Assembly: GCA_029532625.1 (NCBI GenBank) | Contig: JARFXM010000004.1 | Span: 3,534,001-3,598,000 of the forward strand | Direction: 5' to 3' | DNA length: 64,000 nucleotides | Origin: Lomentospora prolificans | Lineage: Eukaryota; Ascomycota; Sordariomycetes; Microascales; Microascaceae | Part shown: positions 34,199 through 44,661 of the stretch, piece after piece | Layout of the letters: every line of letters starts with the position of its first letter | Position numbering within the stretch: position 1 is the stretch's first letter | The notes under the pieces: generated by a model | Seen by the model: the letters and a program-made list of their open reading frames with translations, nothing else | What the model was told of the DNA's origin: nothing | Databases searched by the model: none | Made by a program: the position numbers and the translations under genes

Positions 34199-35481
34199 GA
34201 TGCCTCAAGAATAAAATGGTATGATAGTATCAATAATACGTACACAGATGCTTGACCTTTTCTACAGGGGCTGGAATACAACAAAATCGAAGAGCTTTCA
34301 TCTTTATATCACTACAATGCGTCTATGAGACTTTTGCGATGCCATGTTGGTGAGCATGCCGGAGGACGATAGCTGAATTGTGGCTGTGTCCTCCGGCCAC
34401 CGCTACACGAGGGAATAAATCGCGGTGGGGAGATTGGCTCCGCTCAGCCACGAACATCACAACTAGACCTAATCCTCTGTTCACCTTGTTAATTTCTACC
34501 CTTTACAGCGTTGTCGAGCTTGGCGAATTCGTGGTTCGAGTGCGGTGAGATGTGGTGCGGATTGGACAGGCAGTGCGCCTCGACAAGCGTCGTGGAGCCG
34601 AGTAGCATAGACTGGGTCTATTTTAATCCGGGCACACTTCTAGATCTTGGCATCTTGTTGTCAGGCCCACTCCCAGTTCAGCTTCCGCGATACGAATGCA
34701 CTAGCCGATTGGCGCCTTGGGACACACGTCACCAACGACCGTTGCGGCGTACATGTCCAATACTCTACCCGGTTTCACTTCCACTGGACTGCAGCCAATC
34801 GAAACGGGATTCATTACTCTTCTCTTGAGTTAGTCGCCGTCTATAATGCTCCTCGGGTGGGCGGTGCCCCGGCCGACGTGGGGACGCTGGCGATGCCTGT
34901 ATCACGACCTCTTTCCTAGGCGGGAAATAGCATCGTCTCACAGGAATCGGAGATAGACTGCTGGGGAACACTTATTAGCACTAATAGTGGTGAGCCCGGT
35001 CTAGAGCAGGAGAAGCATGACCAACCTCTGTTAATCTCTTCAGAATTTTTCTTGGCCAACTTCGTGATGGCCTATGCTGTCGTCAGACACAATGCTGCGC
35101 CCTGTCGACCCCAAGGCTTTGAAGTTTGCGTCGTGAATAGGTGGAGGACGCACTAAAAAGATTTTGGTTGTGTAGCGTGGAGGAAGATCCCAAGAGTCAA
35201 TCAAGTTCATCATTCTAGTGATCCCCCTGGTTGTGCGTTAAACGACAAATATATAAGGTCCAGGATGATGCTTGAGGTGTTTAGGTACCAAACAAACTGC
35301 TCATCCACTCGCTACCTTCGTTCTAAACACTTCCATTCGTTAGCCCTTCATTCGCTTAATATCACTCTAACATCGAACACTGCTACCTACCGCTTACGAA
35401 AATATTGCACCGATAGCCGTAAACACCAAACCTGAGCATTTCCCTTTTTCACTGATCATAGCTCACACCACTCGCCAGCAT
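34199..35481. promoter_or_regulatory. shared divergent promoter, MFS and glycerate-kinase-like genes
   Basis: A 1283-bp interval without a gene. It contains the inverted repeat at 34358-34397 close to the MFS start and a pyrimidine-rich leader before 35482. Confidence 0.55.
34358..34397. promoter_or_regulatory. 10-bp perfect inverted repeat in the MFS promoter
   Basis: GCCGGAGGAC at 34358-34367 is repeated exactly in reverse complement (GTCCTCCGGC) at 34388-34397, with a 20-bp spacer. It lies 160-200 bp upstream of the MFS start codon. CGGAGG/CCTCCG half-sites are the sort bound by Zn2Cys6 dimers. It could also form a hairpin. A match of this size is expected once or twice per window by chance. 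Confidence 0.4.
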
Positions 35482-36678
35482 ATGGACTTGATCTCTCACA
35501 AAATGAAGGTTCTCATCTGCCCTTCAGGATTCAAAGGTAGCCTGTCACCCCAGCAGGCCGCAGACAGCATTGAGGCTGGTGTTTTAGCTGTTCTTCCGCA
35601 AGCTTCTATCCGCAAAGTCCCTCTCGTCGACGGAGGTGAAGGATTTACCCATGCATTGGTAGAAGCCACTGGTGGTCAAATTTTTCCGATCGAGGTTACT
35701 GGTCCTACAGGCGTTCCAGTTGAGTCTTTCTTTGGCATACTCGGTGCCAGCAACAACAACAACTCCCCTCGAACTGCCGTCATAGAGATGGCAGCAGCGG
35801 CTGGTTTAAGCCTCGTCCCAATTCACCTTCGCAACCCAGCCCGAACTACCACCTATGGTGTTGGCGAGCTTCTCCTTGCTGCCCTTGACGCTGGTGCTGA
35901 GCGCATCGTTGTCGGTTGTGGGGATTCCGGCACGTGCGATGGCGGCGCCGGCATGTTACAGGCACTCGGCGCGCGTCTTTTTGATCGTGAGGGGCAACTT
36001 CTCCCGCACGCCGCCGGTGGACAATCGCTGGTGCGTCTTGATCATATCGACTTCCGCGGGGTGGACGAAAGACTAGGCCACACAATCATTGAGGTGGCCA
36101 CAAACTGGGATAATGTCTTATGCGGCCCTCACGGCGTGGCGACTGTGTTCGGTAAGCAGAAGGGCGCCACTGAGATGCAAAGCCGAAAGCTTTCCGAGGC
36201 CCTAGAAGTCCTGGCGGGCGTTGCGGCGCGGATTCTCGGAGACGAAAAAGTGGGTCAGGCCCCAGGAGGTGGCGCTTCGGGCGGCCTCGGGACGGGCCTC
36301 CGGCTCATCGGGGCCAGGCTCCGGCCACGATACGAGGTTATTGCAGAATATATAGACTTTGGCACGCTGTTTGAGGATTGCGACTTGGTTCTCACAGCGG
36401 AGGGAGGCATCGACGACCAAACACCGCGAGGTAAAATCCCGGGAGAAATTGGACAGAGGGCGAAGCGATCCGGTCTTCCGGTGGTGGTAATCGCTGGAAC
36501 TATTGGGGACGGCGCACGCGTGAACTACGAGGTTGGAATAGACGCCTATACTTGTATCATACAGAAACCGATGACTTTGGATGAGGCGGTTCGGGACGCG
36601 GCGCGGTTGACAAAGGAGAGCGCTGAATGCGTGATTCGAATGATAGTCATCGGGCGGCTTCTTGGGCGCAAGGTCTAG
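35482..36678 (+). CDS. glycerate-kinase-family protein (GlxK/GarK type)
   Basis: Intronless, 398 residues; an alternative ATG lies at 35503. Family blocks are in order: LICPSGFKGSLSPQQAADSI, PLVDGGEGF, VGCGDSGTCDGGAGMLQALGA, GGGASGGLGTGL and DLVLTAEGGIDDQTPRGKIPGEI, then VVVIAGTIGDG. These match class I glycerate kinases that phosphorylate D-glycerate, normally to 2-phosphoglycerate. Two places differ from the bacterial consensus: GGSATNDGG becomes GDSGTCDGG and TGEGR(L/I)D becomes TAEGGID, so the usual Arg is lost. This may be a fungal subfamily with another substrate. The divergent pairing with the MFS gene and the neighbouring ligase suggest cluster membership (inference). Confidence 0.85.
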   Translation: MDLISHKMKVLICPSGFKGSLSPQQAADSIEAGVLAVLPQASIRKVPLVDGGEGFTHALVEATGGQIFPIEVTGPTGVPVESFFGILGASNNNNSPRTAVIEMAAAAGLSLVPIHLRNPARTTTYGVGELLLAALDAGAERIVVGCGDSGTCDGGAGMLQALGARLFDREGQLLPHAAGGQSLVRLDHIDFRGVDERLGHTIIEVATNWDNVLCGPHGVATVFGKQKGATEMQSRKLSEALEVLAGVAARILGDEKVGQAPGGGASGGLGTGLRLIGARLRPRYEVIAEYIDFGTLFEDCDLVLTAEGGIDDQTPRGKIPGEIGQRAKRSGLPVVVIAGTIGDGARVNYEVGIDAYTCIIQKPMTLDEAVRDAARLTKESAECVIRMIVIGRLLGRKV

Positions 36679-37667
36679 TCCCAGACCAATGAAGAGTAAT
36701 TATATCCTGCATTTACAGATGACTATTAAATGTAGGTTCTATCTCGAACCGGGAACTACACAAAATAATACTACATCTCCGCCTCGGCACAGGCGTTTTT
36801 ACCGTGCTGAGGATTAATAATAGTGTGTCCCTTGTCGCGAAACCATGCCTGGTCCAAACCATGTATTAATAGGCCATAGCAAGGAATAATAGCAACATCA
36901 TCAAGGGACGGATGCAACGCCTCCCACTAGCACACAAGTAAATGACCCCGGGTGCTTTGCAGTGTATTGATAGACCGGGACGGGAGGCGGAGAAATCCCA
37001 ACTTTGGGTAATCAGATATGAGTCTACCCATAAAAAAGTTGTTGCCATTTTGATGGTATTAATATTTTGCAAGCGCATCTGCTTCGACCCTCGAGAATGA
37101 GCAAGTTTCACGGGGGTTGACCTAATTCTCATCACTCCCATTGGATCACTCTCCTGTGCCTCCAGAAGCCAAGACTTCGAGGGAGCAACCGAGCTGCAGA
37201 AACCTTCTCAAACCCCGATCAAGTCAGGCCGGACTGGAAACAATAATCCCGTCTTGTGGGAGCAGCCCATTTAATCTATAAAACTTGGCAAAACATCAAA
37301 GGCGTGCTTGGCGTCTTTTTCTACGTGGCCGCCCGCTCTGGGTTTGAATTTCCCCATGCGAAGAGAGCACTTGGCGCAATAATTATCTTACCAATTCCAG
37401 CACTTAGATTGGTATGCGAAGCACACATTCAGTTTATTGTTGACGCTCAAGGACCAGGGTCCGACATCATGACCCTTGCCAAACGTGGGACAATTAATAA
37501 TATTCGGAAGCCATCCGGCGGCAAGAGCATTGGTACGGCGACCGATCCCGTGGAGATGTATTATAATAAAAGCGGTCTTTCCTCCTAGCTAATACCCGCT
37601 TTCCTGGGCGTGGGTTTGGACACTCCGCAACCAGAGCCTCGCCCTTGAAATTCCTAAAAATACCGTC
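36679..37667. other. intergenic, ferric reductase promoter
   Basis: About 990 bp. ATCAGATAT at 37011-37019 is one base short of the ATCWGATAA element. An open frame at 37256-37588 has no domain and is not called. Confidence 0.45.
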
Positions 37668-39840
37668 ATGATGAAATTAACGGGCGTTCTCACCATCCCA
37701 CTACTCATCCGGCAATGTCTCGCTCAGGGAACTGGCCTTATCGGCTACAGCCGGACAATGTACTATCCATTGTGCGCTGCTGCGTGTCGCGGAGCCATCG
37801 GATCTGCCGCCTTGAGCTGTAGTCCCCACGAACACTCTAACGACTCAGGCGGCCACCATGGAGGACCCACGCCCCCAGAGTGCTATGCCACAGACTTGGT
37901 ATTCATGCAAACCCTTGCGTATTGCATCGATACAAAATGCCCCAAGGACATACAGGCCGACGTCCTCGAGCGATATTGGACCCTTCACGAGGTTAACGGG
38001 GCGAGAGTCAAGCTAGACCCGAAGCCTAGCATGTCATACGGAGCGGCATTATACAGCATAGAGGAACCGCCCACCAAGGTCTACGTTAGCGGCGAAATGT
38101 TAAATGAGACGGCCCTCGTCAGCGATGAGGATCATGAAAGCCAATGCAACGGGCTCGGATACTTTGAGATCTCCGAGGTGGCTCACAATCGGTACAGGCA
38201 AGTGGAATTGTGTCCTCGCCCGGAAGGGATGTGACATTATTACACGGCTTTTGACTAACGTAACTGGCGCTTCCAGTCTTGTCGCCCTTCTTTCAGGGTT
38301 TATACTACCTATTGGAATCTCGTCGCTCCGTTTCTTGCCGTTCCCGAGCATGTGGCGATCACGATTCAACGCGATTTTCAACCATCCCGCTATGGTTGGG
38401 AACCGCCACAGAGAGCCCGCCGCCCGAGGGTTGGGAATCATGCCGACAAGAGGGCAGGCGCTGTTCATAGGCTACCTTGTGCTCACGAACTTTCTTTTTA
38501 GTGCGGTTGACTATACGTTTGGTCCCTCGAACTTTTGGTTTCCGGATAATTATCAACAGGCGCTTGTCTACGTCTCCAACAGAACGGGCATCCTTTCGTT
38601 TGCCAACCTCTCTTTGATGTTTATGTATTCTGCGAGAAACAACTTGTTACTCTGGGTTACGGATTGGTCTCATACAACATTTTTGCTTCTTCACCGATGG
38701 GTAGGATACATCGCCCTCACTCAGGCGGCCGTGCATGCACTTATTTGGCTCCACTGGTACACTTACTTTGGTGGCCACGCTGCCGAGTCCAAGCTACCGT
38801 ACTGGTACTGGGGCATCGTCGCAATGCTCGCCATGTCCCTGATGTACCCGCTCTCGCTTCTTCCGGTCCGGAAGGCATTGTATGAGTTCTTCTTGCTCAC
38901 CCACATCTTCTTCACTATCCTGGTGCTAGTCGGGTGTTACCTCCACATCTGGTATCTGTACGAGCACAACTGGGGCTACGAGATCTGGATCTATACGGCG
39001 GGGGCGGTTTGGGGAGCGGATCGGATTATCAGGATTCTTCGGGTCTTAAGGAACGGGATTTGCCAAGCCCAAGTCACCCAGATTGACGATGACTACGTTC
39101 GGCTCGATATCGAGGGAGTTGTGGCTCAAGGTAGCGTGTACCTCTATTTCCCCACGCTGACATGGCGTTTCTGGGAAAATCACCCCTTTTCGGTGGCGTC
39201 AAGCTTCGCAGGTAAAGCTAGTCAGGGATGGGGCACTGTCAGCCAAGTTTCCTCAGGCGATGAAGAAAAGCACGTGGCCGCAATCTCAAGGGATACTTCA
39301 TTGCCGGAGCGATCCGCCTCGGAGGAGAGACAACCGGAGACGCCACGACCGAGGCTGACGGTTCTCGTCCGAACTCAGCGAGGACTCACTGGAATGATCG
39401 CCCGCAGGGCAGGAAGCTTTATTCCGGTGCTTGTCGAGTCATCATACATCAACTACGCTCAAGCGGCGGAGCTCAACAAGTGCACGACTCTGTTATGTTT
39501 TGCCGGCGGTGTTGGTGTGTCGGCGGTCCTTGCCCTGCTCCGCACTCACCCGGGGCCGCGAAAACGGTTATACTGGGGGGTTCGAACCGAGTCATTGATT
39601 CGCGAACTGGCCTCCGAAACGGCCGGAATTGACGTGGTGCATAGCGTTGGGAGGAGGCTAGACCTGGCCGGGATTCTTCAAGAGGAACTCACGAGGCAGG
39701 ATGAGACAGGGCTGGTGGGTATAGTCGTCAGTGGGCCGGAAGGCATGGCCGACGATGTCAGAAGAATCATTTGCGAAATCGGATCGGTCGGACGAGCCAA
39801 GAGACCCGTTGTTTTCGTCGACGAAGCCTTTAGCTGGTAG
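37668..39840 (+). CDS. ferric/cupric reductase, FRE family
   Basis: Two exons, 37668-38197 and 38277-39840; 697 residues. The 79-bp intron appears to use a GC donor (AG|gcaagt) with a good branch site (ctaac). The ER signal is followed by an extracellular Cys/His-rich head (CRGAIGSAALSC, ECYATDLVFMQTLAYC). The membrane core has two His-x13-His haem pairs: HRWVGYIALTQAAVH and HIFFTILVLVGCYLH. FAD binding is marked by NHPFSVASS, NADPH binding by CFAGGVGVSAVLALL, and the chain ends in an aromatic VFVDEAFSW. The protein should move electrons from NADPH across the plasma membrane to reduce Fe(III) or Cu(II) before uptake. It lies 990 bp downstream of the glycerate-kinase gene in the same orientation. 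Confidence 0.92.
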
Positions 39841-41484
39841 CATACTTGTGCTATTTGAGGTTGTCTGGCTGTCAAGATAACAGAGCGGTGAAAGCTAGTT
39901 TCAACCACCTTGGTTGTTAATAGTCGCATGAATGTCCCAGTCCTTGTGACGTACACAAGGTTCAGAGTCCGTCCACCGACTCCAATCTGCGGGCTAGCCT
40001 TTCAAACCTAGACCACAAGCTTCAAAGAATGTGGGTCGCCAGAGTCGTTGGCAGATATTATATGGAAAATATGTCGATCCTCTTACTTGTCTACAACTAC
40101 CTGAAACTGCTCGGCTAGTTCGGTTATACCCATTTATAAATTTATGGCTTTCTGTCCTTCGAATCAGAGGAAATTGATAGACCACAGACCCGGGATTGCG
40201 TCTCTCGTCGAAGGGGAAAAAAGATTTAAGGAGAACTAACCCAGATTTGTACCACGATTATCAGCCAGCGATTGGCGATATCAGACTCCTCAAATTATTT
40301 GATTAGTTAACAGTAATGCTGGACCTGTGATGTGAGATAACAGCTCGTGGCCACCATTTTGATCGTCGCTCGAAAAAATTAGCGCAGGTCGCCCGTGGCC
40401 AATTGGTGTGGCTCGATTCTGCGATTCCCCCCCTCGCCAAGTCAACACAACACCCGGACGGGTGGGAGGTGGTGGGAGGGACGTGGACGGGGACCAGGCG
40501 AAGTGAAAAGCCAACACGGGCGAGCGAACATCATGAGGCAGCCAGGGCGAACATGGGGCCGAGTCTTAGATCAATTGAAATACCCTCATGGAGAATCTCA
40601 GAGGGACATTTCCAACTTAACGCCAGCGACGCCGGCAGAAACAGCATGGAGATAATAATACCCCTCCAGAGCCAGGGTCATGGTTCGCAGGCAGGGAATC
40701 TCCATTGAATCCTTTGCTGTCTCTGCTGCGCGCGACAGGGAAAATGCCTTGTTTTTTGAATCTAAAGGTCCAAAGTTGCCGGCTCGTCTCAGATTCAAGG
40801 GGAACGCTCGAGATTGCAGTCCTTCAGTCTGCATCACCAAAAAGGACCATGATTGACGAAGCAGGGGCACACGGGCAGGGAGTTGTCGGCCTGTAAGCCA
40901 TTAACCAGGGGATGTCGAGGGGCGCAGAAGGTTGCAGTGAGCCAGCCCAAGGTTGCCTGTCACCCCGGCCGAAAAATCTCCTTCACGTCCTCTGATCTGT
41001 GGCTAGCGCCCCGACATGCGGTCGTGGGGACGGCAATGGCGCCGCCTCCGGCGGTCGAGCGCTGATTGACATGAGAATTGCCGGATCTGGCGGTCCCGCC
41101 ATCAGGCCCAACGTTTGGCGTGGCGTTGATCGGTATTTCATGCCAAGATCATCGCCAGCAGCTCGAGGAGATAACGTACCATCCGCATTGTCGGTGATGA
41201 CTTTTGTCAAGCCCAACAACCTCTATCTTGATACATACCTTCAAGCTATACAAACGTCATCCGGCTTATCATGAGATTTGTCTATAAAAGCCAGAGGTGC
41301 CCGCCGCAGAGATGGCTATCTTTTCTTCATCCAACTCAAGCTCACCATCTGGTCTTTTTAAGCTAATACACATTCGCTAATTTTCTCGTCACTCCTTGTT
41401 AAACTAACTTCATCAGTCATTCGTTATCAAATCATCTAGCTCTTAATATCGTATTTCCATCGCCCTCACTCAACAACCAACACA
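39841..41484. other. intergenic, no gene seen
   Basis: About 1.6 kb. GC-rich stretches near 40440-40560 and 40990-41160 contain open frames without domains. The 41280-41484 part is CT-rich leader and promoter of the secreted protein gene. Confidence 0.45.
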
Positions 41485-42283
41485 ATGAAGTTCTCCGGTC
41501 TCTTCGCGGCTGCCTTCGCCTTCTCCTCGGTTTCCGCCCTGGCTGTCCCCGTTGTCAGCGCTGCTGATACCGCCGATATCGCGGACCAGTGCCTTGACTG
41601 CACCATCTCCACTGTCAAGACTGGCGTTGCTGATCTGCAGACCCTAGTTGTCGGCAAGCTTGGCTCCATCAGTATGAAAAAAGTTTATCCTACCACAGTC
41701 GTACATCTCTTGCTAACTAAGACGATCAGCCGACCTTGTCAACGCCGATGAGATTACCGACGAGGTTATTGCTGAGGTCAACAATGCGCTCGCTGGCCTG
41801 ATCCCCGAGCTTGAAGCTGGCGTCGCTGGCGTCCTTCCTACCGTCAAGGGTCTGACCGCTAATCTCACCGAAGGGGATCTTCAGGATCTCCTCGAGGTTG
41901 TCACTGTTGTCGAGGGTCTCGTCACCAAGGTTGAGGGTGCTGTTACCTCTCTTGGAAATGTTCTTGGTCTCGGTACGTCTCCTCCATAATAATCTAATAA
42001 CCGCCTGAGAATCGGCCGATGAAAGCATCTACTAACCAATTGTGCAGATGCTGTCGGCCAGATCAAGACCCAGCTTGATTCTCTCTTGCACTCTCTTGAC
42101 CCTCTCCTTGGCCCCGTTGTCAACCTCGCCCTTGGTGCTGTCAGTGGTCTTGCCAGCAGCAACCCTCTCGTTGCCGACATCCTCGGTGTCGTCACCAAGC
42201 TTGTTACGCTCCTCAACCAGCTCCTCTCCCCTGTCGTGAACGTCCTTGATCAGCTTTTGGGCGGTCTTTTGGGTGGCTTGTAA
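41485..42283 (+). CDS. secreted Leu/Val/Ala-rich helical protein
   Basis: Three exons, 41485-41671, 41730-41972 and 42048-42283; 221 residues. A clean signal peptide (MKFSGLFAAAFAFSSVSALA) is followed by a CLDC pair, a long run of amphipathic heptad-like helices (LVNADEITDEVIAEVNNAL, LQDLLEVVTVVEGLVTKVEG) and a strongly hydrophobic C-terminal half (LLGPVVNLALGAV, LLNQLLSPVVNVLDQLL, GGLLGGL). No transmembrane anchor or GPI signal is evident. It resembles in character, not provably in family, fungal hydrophobic-surface-binding or cell-wall galactomannoprotein-type secreted proteins. A surface-active or wall-associated role is an inference. The promoter carries a long unspliced CT-rich leader, often seen in well-expressed fungal genes. 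Confidence 0.75.
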
Positions 42284-43080
42284 GGGGTTGAAATCTCCAC
42301 ACTATGAACTTCGGCTATGCCTCGTGGGCTGATTGTACACAATTGTTTGATCGATGGCTACGACATGGTCAAATGACCGCTTAACCACGCTGTAGTTACC
42401 AGAGTAAAAATCAAATAGACTCTCTTCAGCGATCCCACAAGCATATCTCCAAACGCTTCGAGTATTTTCCTTGCCTCTATAAAAGCGAGCGTATGTCGAA
42501 GCCGGTGTTCCGAATTCATGCAATGAATAAAATAGCACTGAGCAACTTGCTGCAGAGCGGCTACCAGTGGTTTTATCTGAGCCCCGGGCAGCATCTGAGC
42601 ATGTTGTCCGTCAGCGATATGTCATGTATTGGCGCGTCTATAAAATTGGAAACAATGAGCTCAGTCGACACGTCAGCCCAAGAGATTTGAAGTCGTCACT
42701 CCGCAGCAGAGGTTGTAGAAGGATCCTAATGGTGCACCATGGACATTCCTAGAACGTTGAGGGATCGAGGGATCGACGAGAACTTATGTCTGATGTGAGC
42801 CTGGGTAGCAGGACACCTCCGCAGGAGATTCTTCGGTTGTCTCCTCGACCTTTGGGCAATGACGCACAAGGCCCACAGGGGCAGCTATATTCATGTGGCA
42901 GGATCAGACAATATGAACTCCATGGATGTAAAGGCTAAAGACAAATTGGGCTAGTGCGCAGTGCGCAGCCCTGGAGTCATCACTGATTGGGAGACAGACC
43001 ATCTCCCTACAGGGGTCCCCAGACGAGTCGTCCAATATTAAGCACTAAACTCCCGCTCAAGTGGCTTGGTTATAGAACGC
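42284..43080. other. intergenic, no gene seen
   Basis: About 800 bp between the secreted protein and the hypothetical gene. Additional 5' exons of the latter could lie here but none could be supported. Confidence 0.4.
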
Positions 43081-43772
43081 ATGAATCCAGCAATGTGGCT
43101 GAACGCGACAGTTGGGGAGTGGTTCCGACAGTGGGCTATCTGCGAGGGTCTCGTTCATAGCTTGGTAGTGACAGATTACTTCCATATTCTATTCCAGTAA
43201 GTCGACCCATTTCCCCTGCTATTATAGGTAGTTTTTTTTCTAACATACTTGGCAGGATCGACTACTACGATGCGCTTGTGGCCACTGCAAAATTGATCGG
43301 CTGCATGTTTTTGACCATACTGGCGCGCTTCGAACATCAGGAACTGCTTGTTCTTGGTTCAAAGGTCAAGATTCTCGCTCTGGCGATGAGGCCGTACCTC
43401 GAGTTGTCAGTCACCTTGGTCGATATGCTTGATGGTGACTCGGATGGCTCCGAGGGCGAGTCTAGCTCTGGTGAGAGCAAGGTTGCGAAGAAGAGCCCTA
43501 AAACGAGAAAGAAAGGGCCCACTCCCTTCGAGTATCACAAAGGTGCATGGGGCAACTACATCGTCAGGTACGCAGAGAAGTACAGCATTCCCCTTCCGAT
43601 TGAGATCCTAGAAGATGAGAGAACGTCAAGCGAGCCAAGCCTTCCGGAAGCTGGAACAGGCCCTTTGGGCTGGAGCGCGAACCTGCGCAAGTATAAAGAG
43701 ACGCACCAGATACCGACTTTTGGCTTCACGAATCGAGACCCCCAGATGGGTGTGGCGATTCAATGGACATGA
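43081..43772 (+). CDS. hypothetical protein, probably frameshifted near its 3' end
   Basis: Two exons, 43081-43196 and 43256-43772, joined by a good 59-bp intron (gtaagt, branch taacat, acceptor ggcag); 210 residues to the first stop. The N-terminal ~75 residues are aliphatic and could be helical; a Ser/Asp/Glu and Lys-rich linker (~85-115) follows, then an ordered block with PFEYHKGAWGNYIVRYAEKY and FGFTNRDPQMG. Just after this the frame ends, while the +1 frame continues with convincing protein (FNGHDHMTSRT, EEPRRVEFDKKDPIGAQQRK) to a stop at 43888-43890. A one-base change in the GGG at 43748-43750, or a missed intron, is likely. The family is not recognised. Confidence 0.5.
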
Positions 43773-44058
43773 CCACATGACCTCTCGGACGAGTGAGGAG
43801 CCCAGGCGGGTGGAATTTGACAAGAAGGACCCCATTGGAGCTCAGCAGAGGAAGGCTTTGAAGGAGGGAATAGTAATGATGCCAGGCTAATTAACTTGTG
43901 GGCCCAGTATATGGTGTGGCATTTCTCGTTGCAGCTTCCCTTACATGGTGTCCTAGCCGTGGTGTAGAAACACGATTTAACACGGCCGTGCGTGGATGTT
44001 ATTATTACCAAATTCACTATGGATTAATATTTAATAAATAGTTTAATCGGATTACTAC

Positions 44059-44643
44059 CTACTGGTCGAAATGGCTTGATATATGGTGGGTAACCGCTGC
44101 CTCATCTCCTTCAAACGTTCCACACACAGGACATGTCACGGCCCCATCCGTAGCAGGACGTTCTATCTCCTCCAGCTCCTGCTCAGTGGCTTGTGTGGAT
44201 TCTTGCCTTCGCCTCCGGTTCTGTTTCGCTGGTCGCATGTAGGCCTCCAAAGTTGTTTCTTGCTGTGGAGGGGGTTGGTCCCCATCACCATGCCTTCTAC
44301 CACGTTGGCGCGGTCGCGATCCAGCACCGTCAGCTGGACCCAGGGCATCGCCAAGAATACCCTGCGCGTCTCCGGCAGATATGCTTCCGGCATTCTGGGC
44401 TATATTTCCAGGTAATTCGTTGGCATTTTCATTCGATCCCGAGCCTCGCGCCATCGTCTGCACCCTTCCCACACGGCCATCCGCTAACCTCACTTTGATG
44501 CCACGAGGATGGTTTCCACGTGTGAGAACATCGCGTACCGTACCGGCCACGGTCCGGCCCGTAGATTGGTCTTGCTTGAGGACGATATTAACTCGGGCGC
44601 CAGCTATGACCTCAGCTGTCGTGGGCACACGTCGGGCAGCCAT
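44059..44643 (-). CDS. YwbE-domain (DUF2196) protein with C-terminal C2HH-type zinc finger
   Basis: Intronless, 194 residues from ATG 44643 (an in-frame ATG at 44661 adds six). Residues ~5-60 match the YwbE/DUF2196 domain: VIAGARVNIVLKQDQSTGRTVAGTV..VLTRGNHPRGIKVRLADGRVGRVQ. A Gly/Arg/Gln-rich linker follows. The C terminus CPVCGTFEGDEAAVTHHISSHFD has the CxxC...HxxxH layout of a small UBZ-like or C2H2-type finger. Bacterial YwbE proteins are single-domain and of unknown role; joining to a finger suggests a eukaryotic adapter or nucleic-acid/ubiquitin-binding role (inference). Confidence 0.75.
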   Translation of the reverse strand: MAARRVPTTAEVIAGARVNIVLKQDQSTGRTVAGTVRDVLTRGNHPRGIKVRLADGRVGRVQTMARGSGSNENANELPGNIAQNAGSISAGDAQGILGDALGPADGAGSRPRQRGRRHGDGDQPPPQQETTLEAYMRPAKQNRRRRQESTQATEQELEEIERPATDGAVTCPVCGTFEGDEAAVTHHISSHFDQ

Positions 44644-44661
44644 TGCGATGGAGCGATTCAT

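Noticed and set aside
37256..37588. 110-residue open frame before the ferric reductase
   Set aside because: No signal peptide, domain or splice partner; lies in a promoter region.
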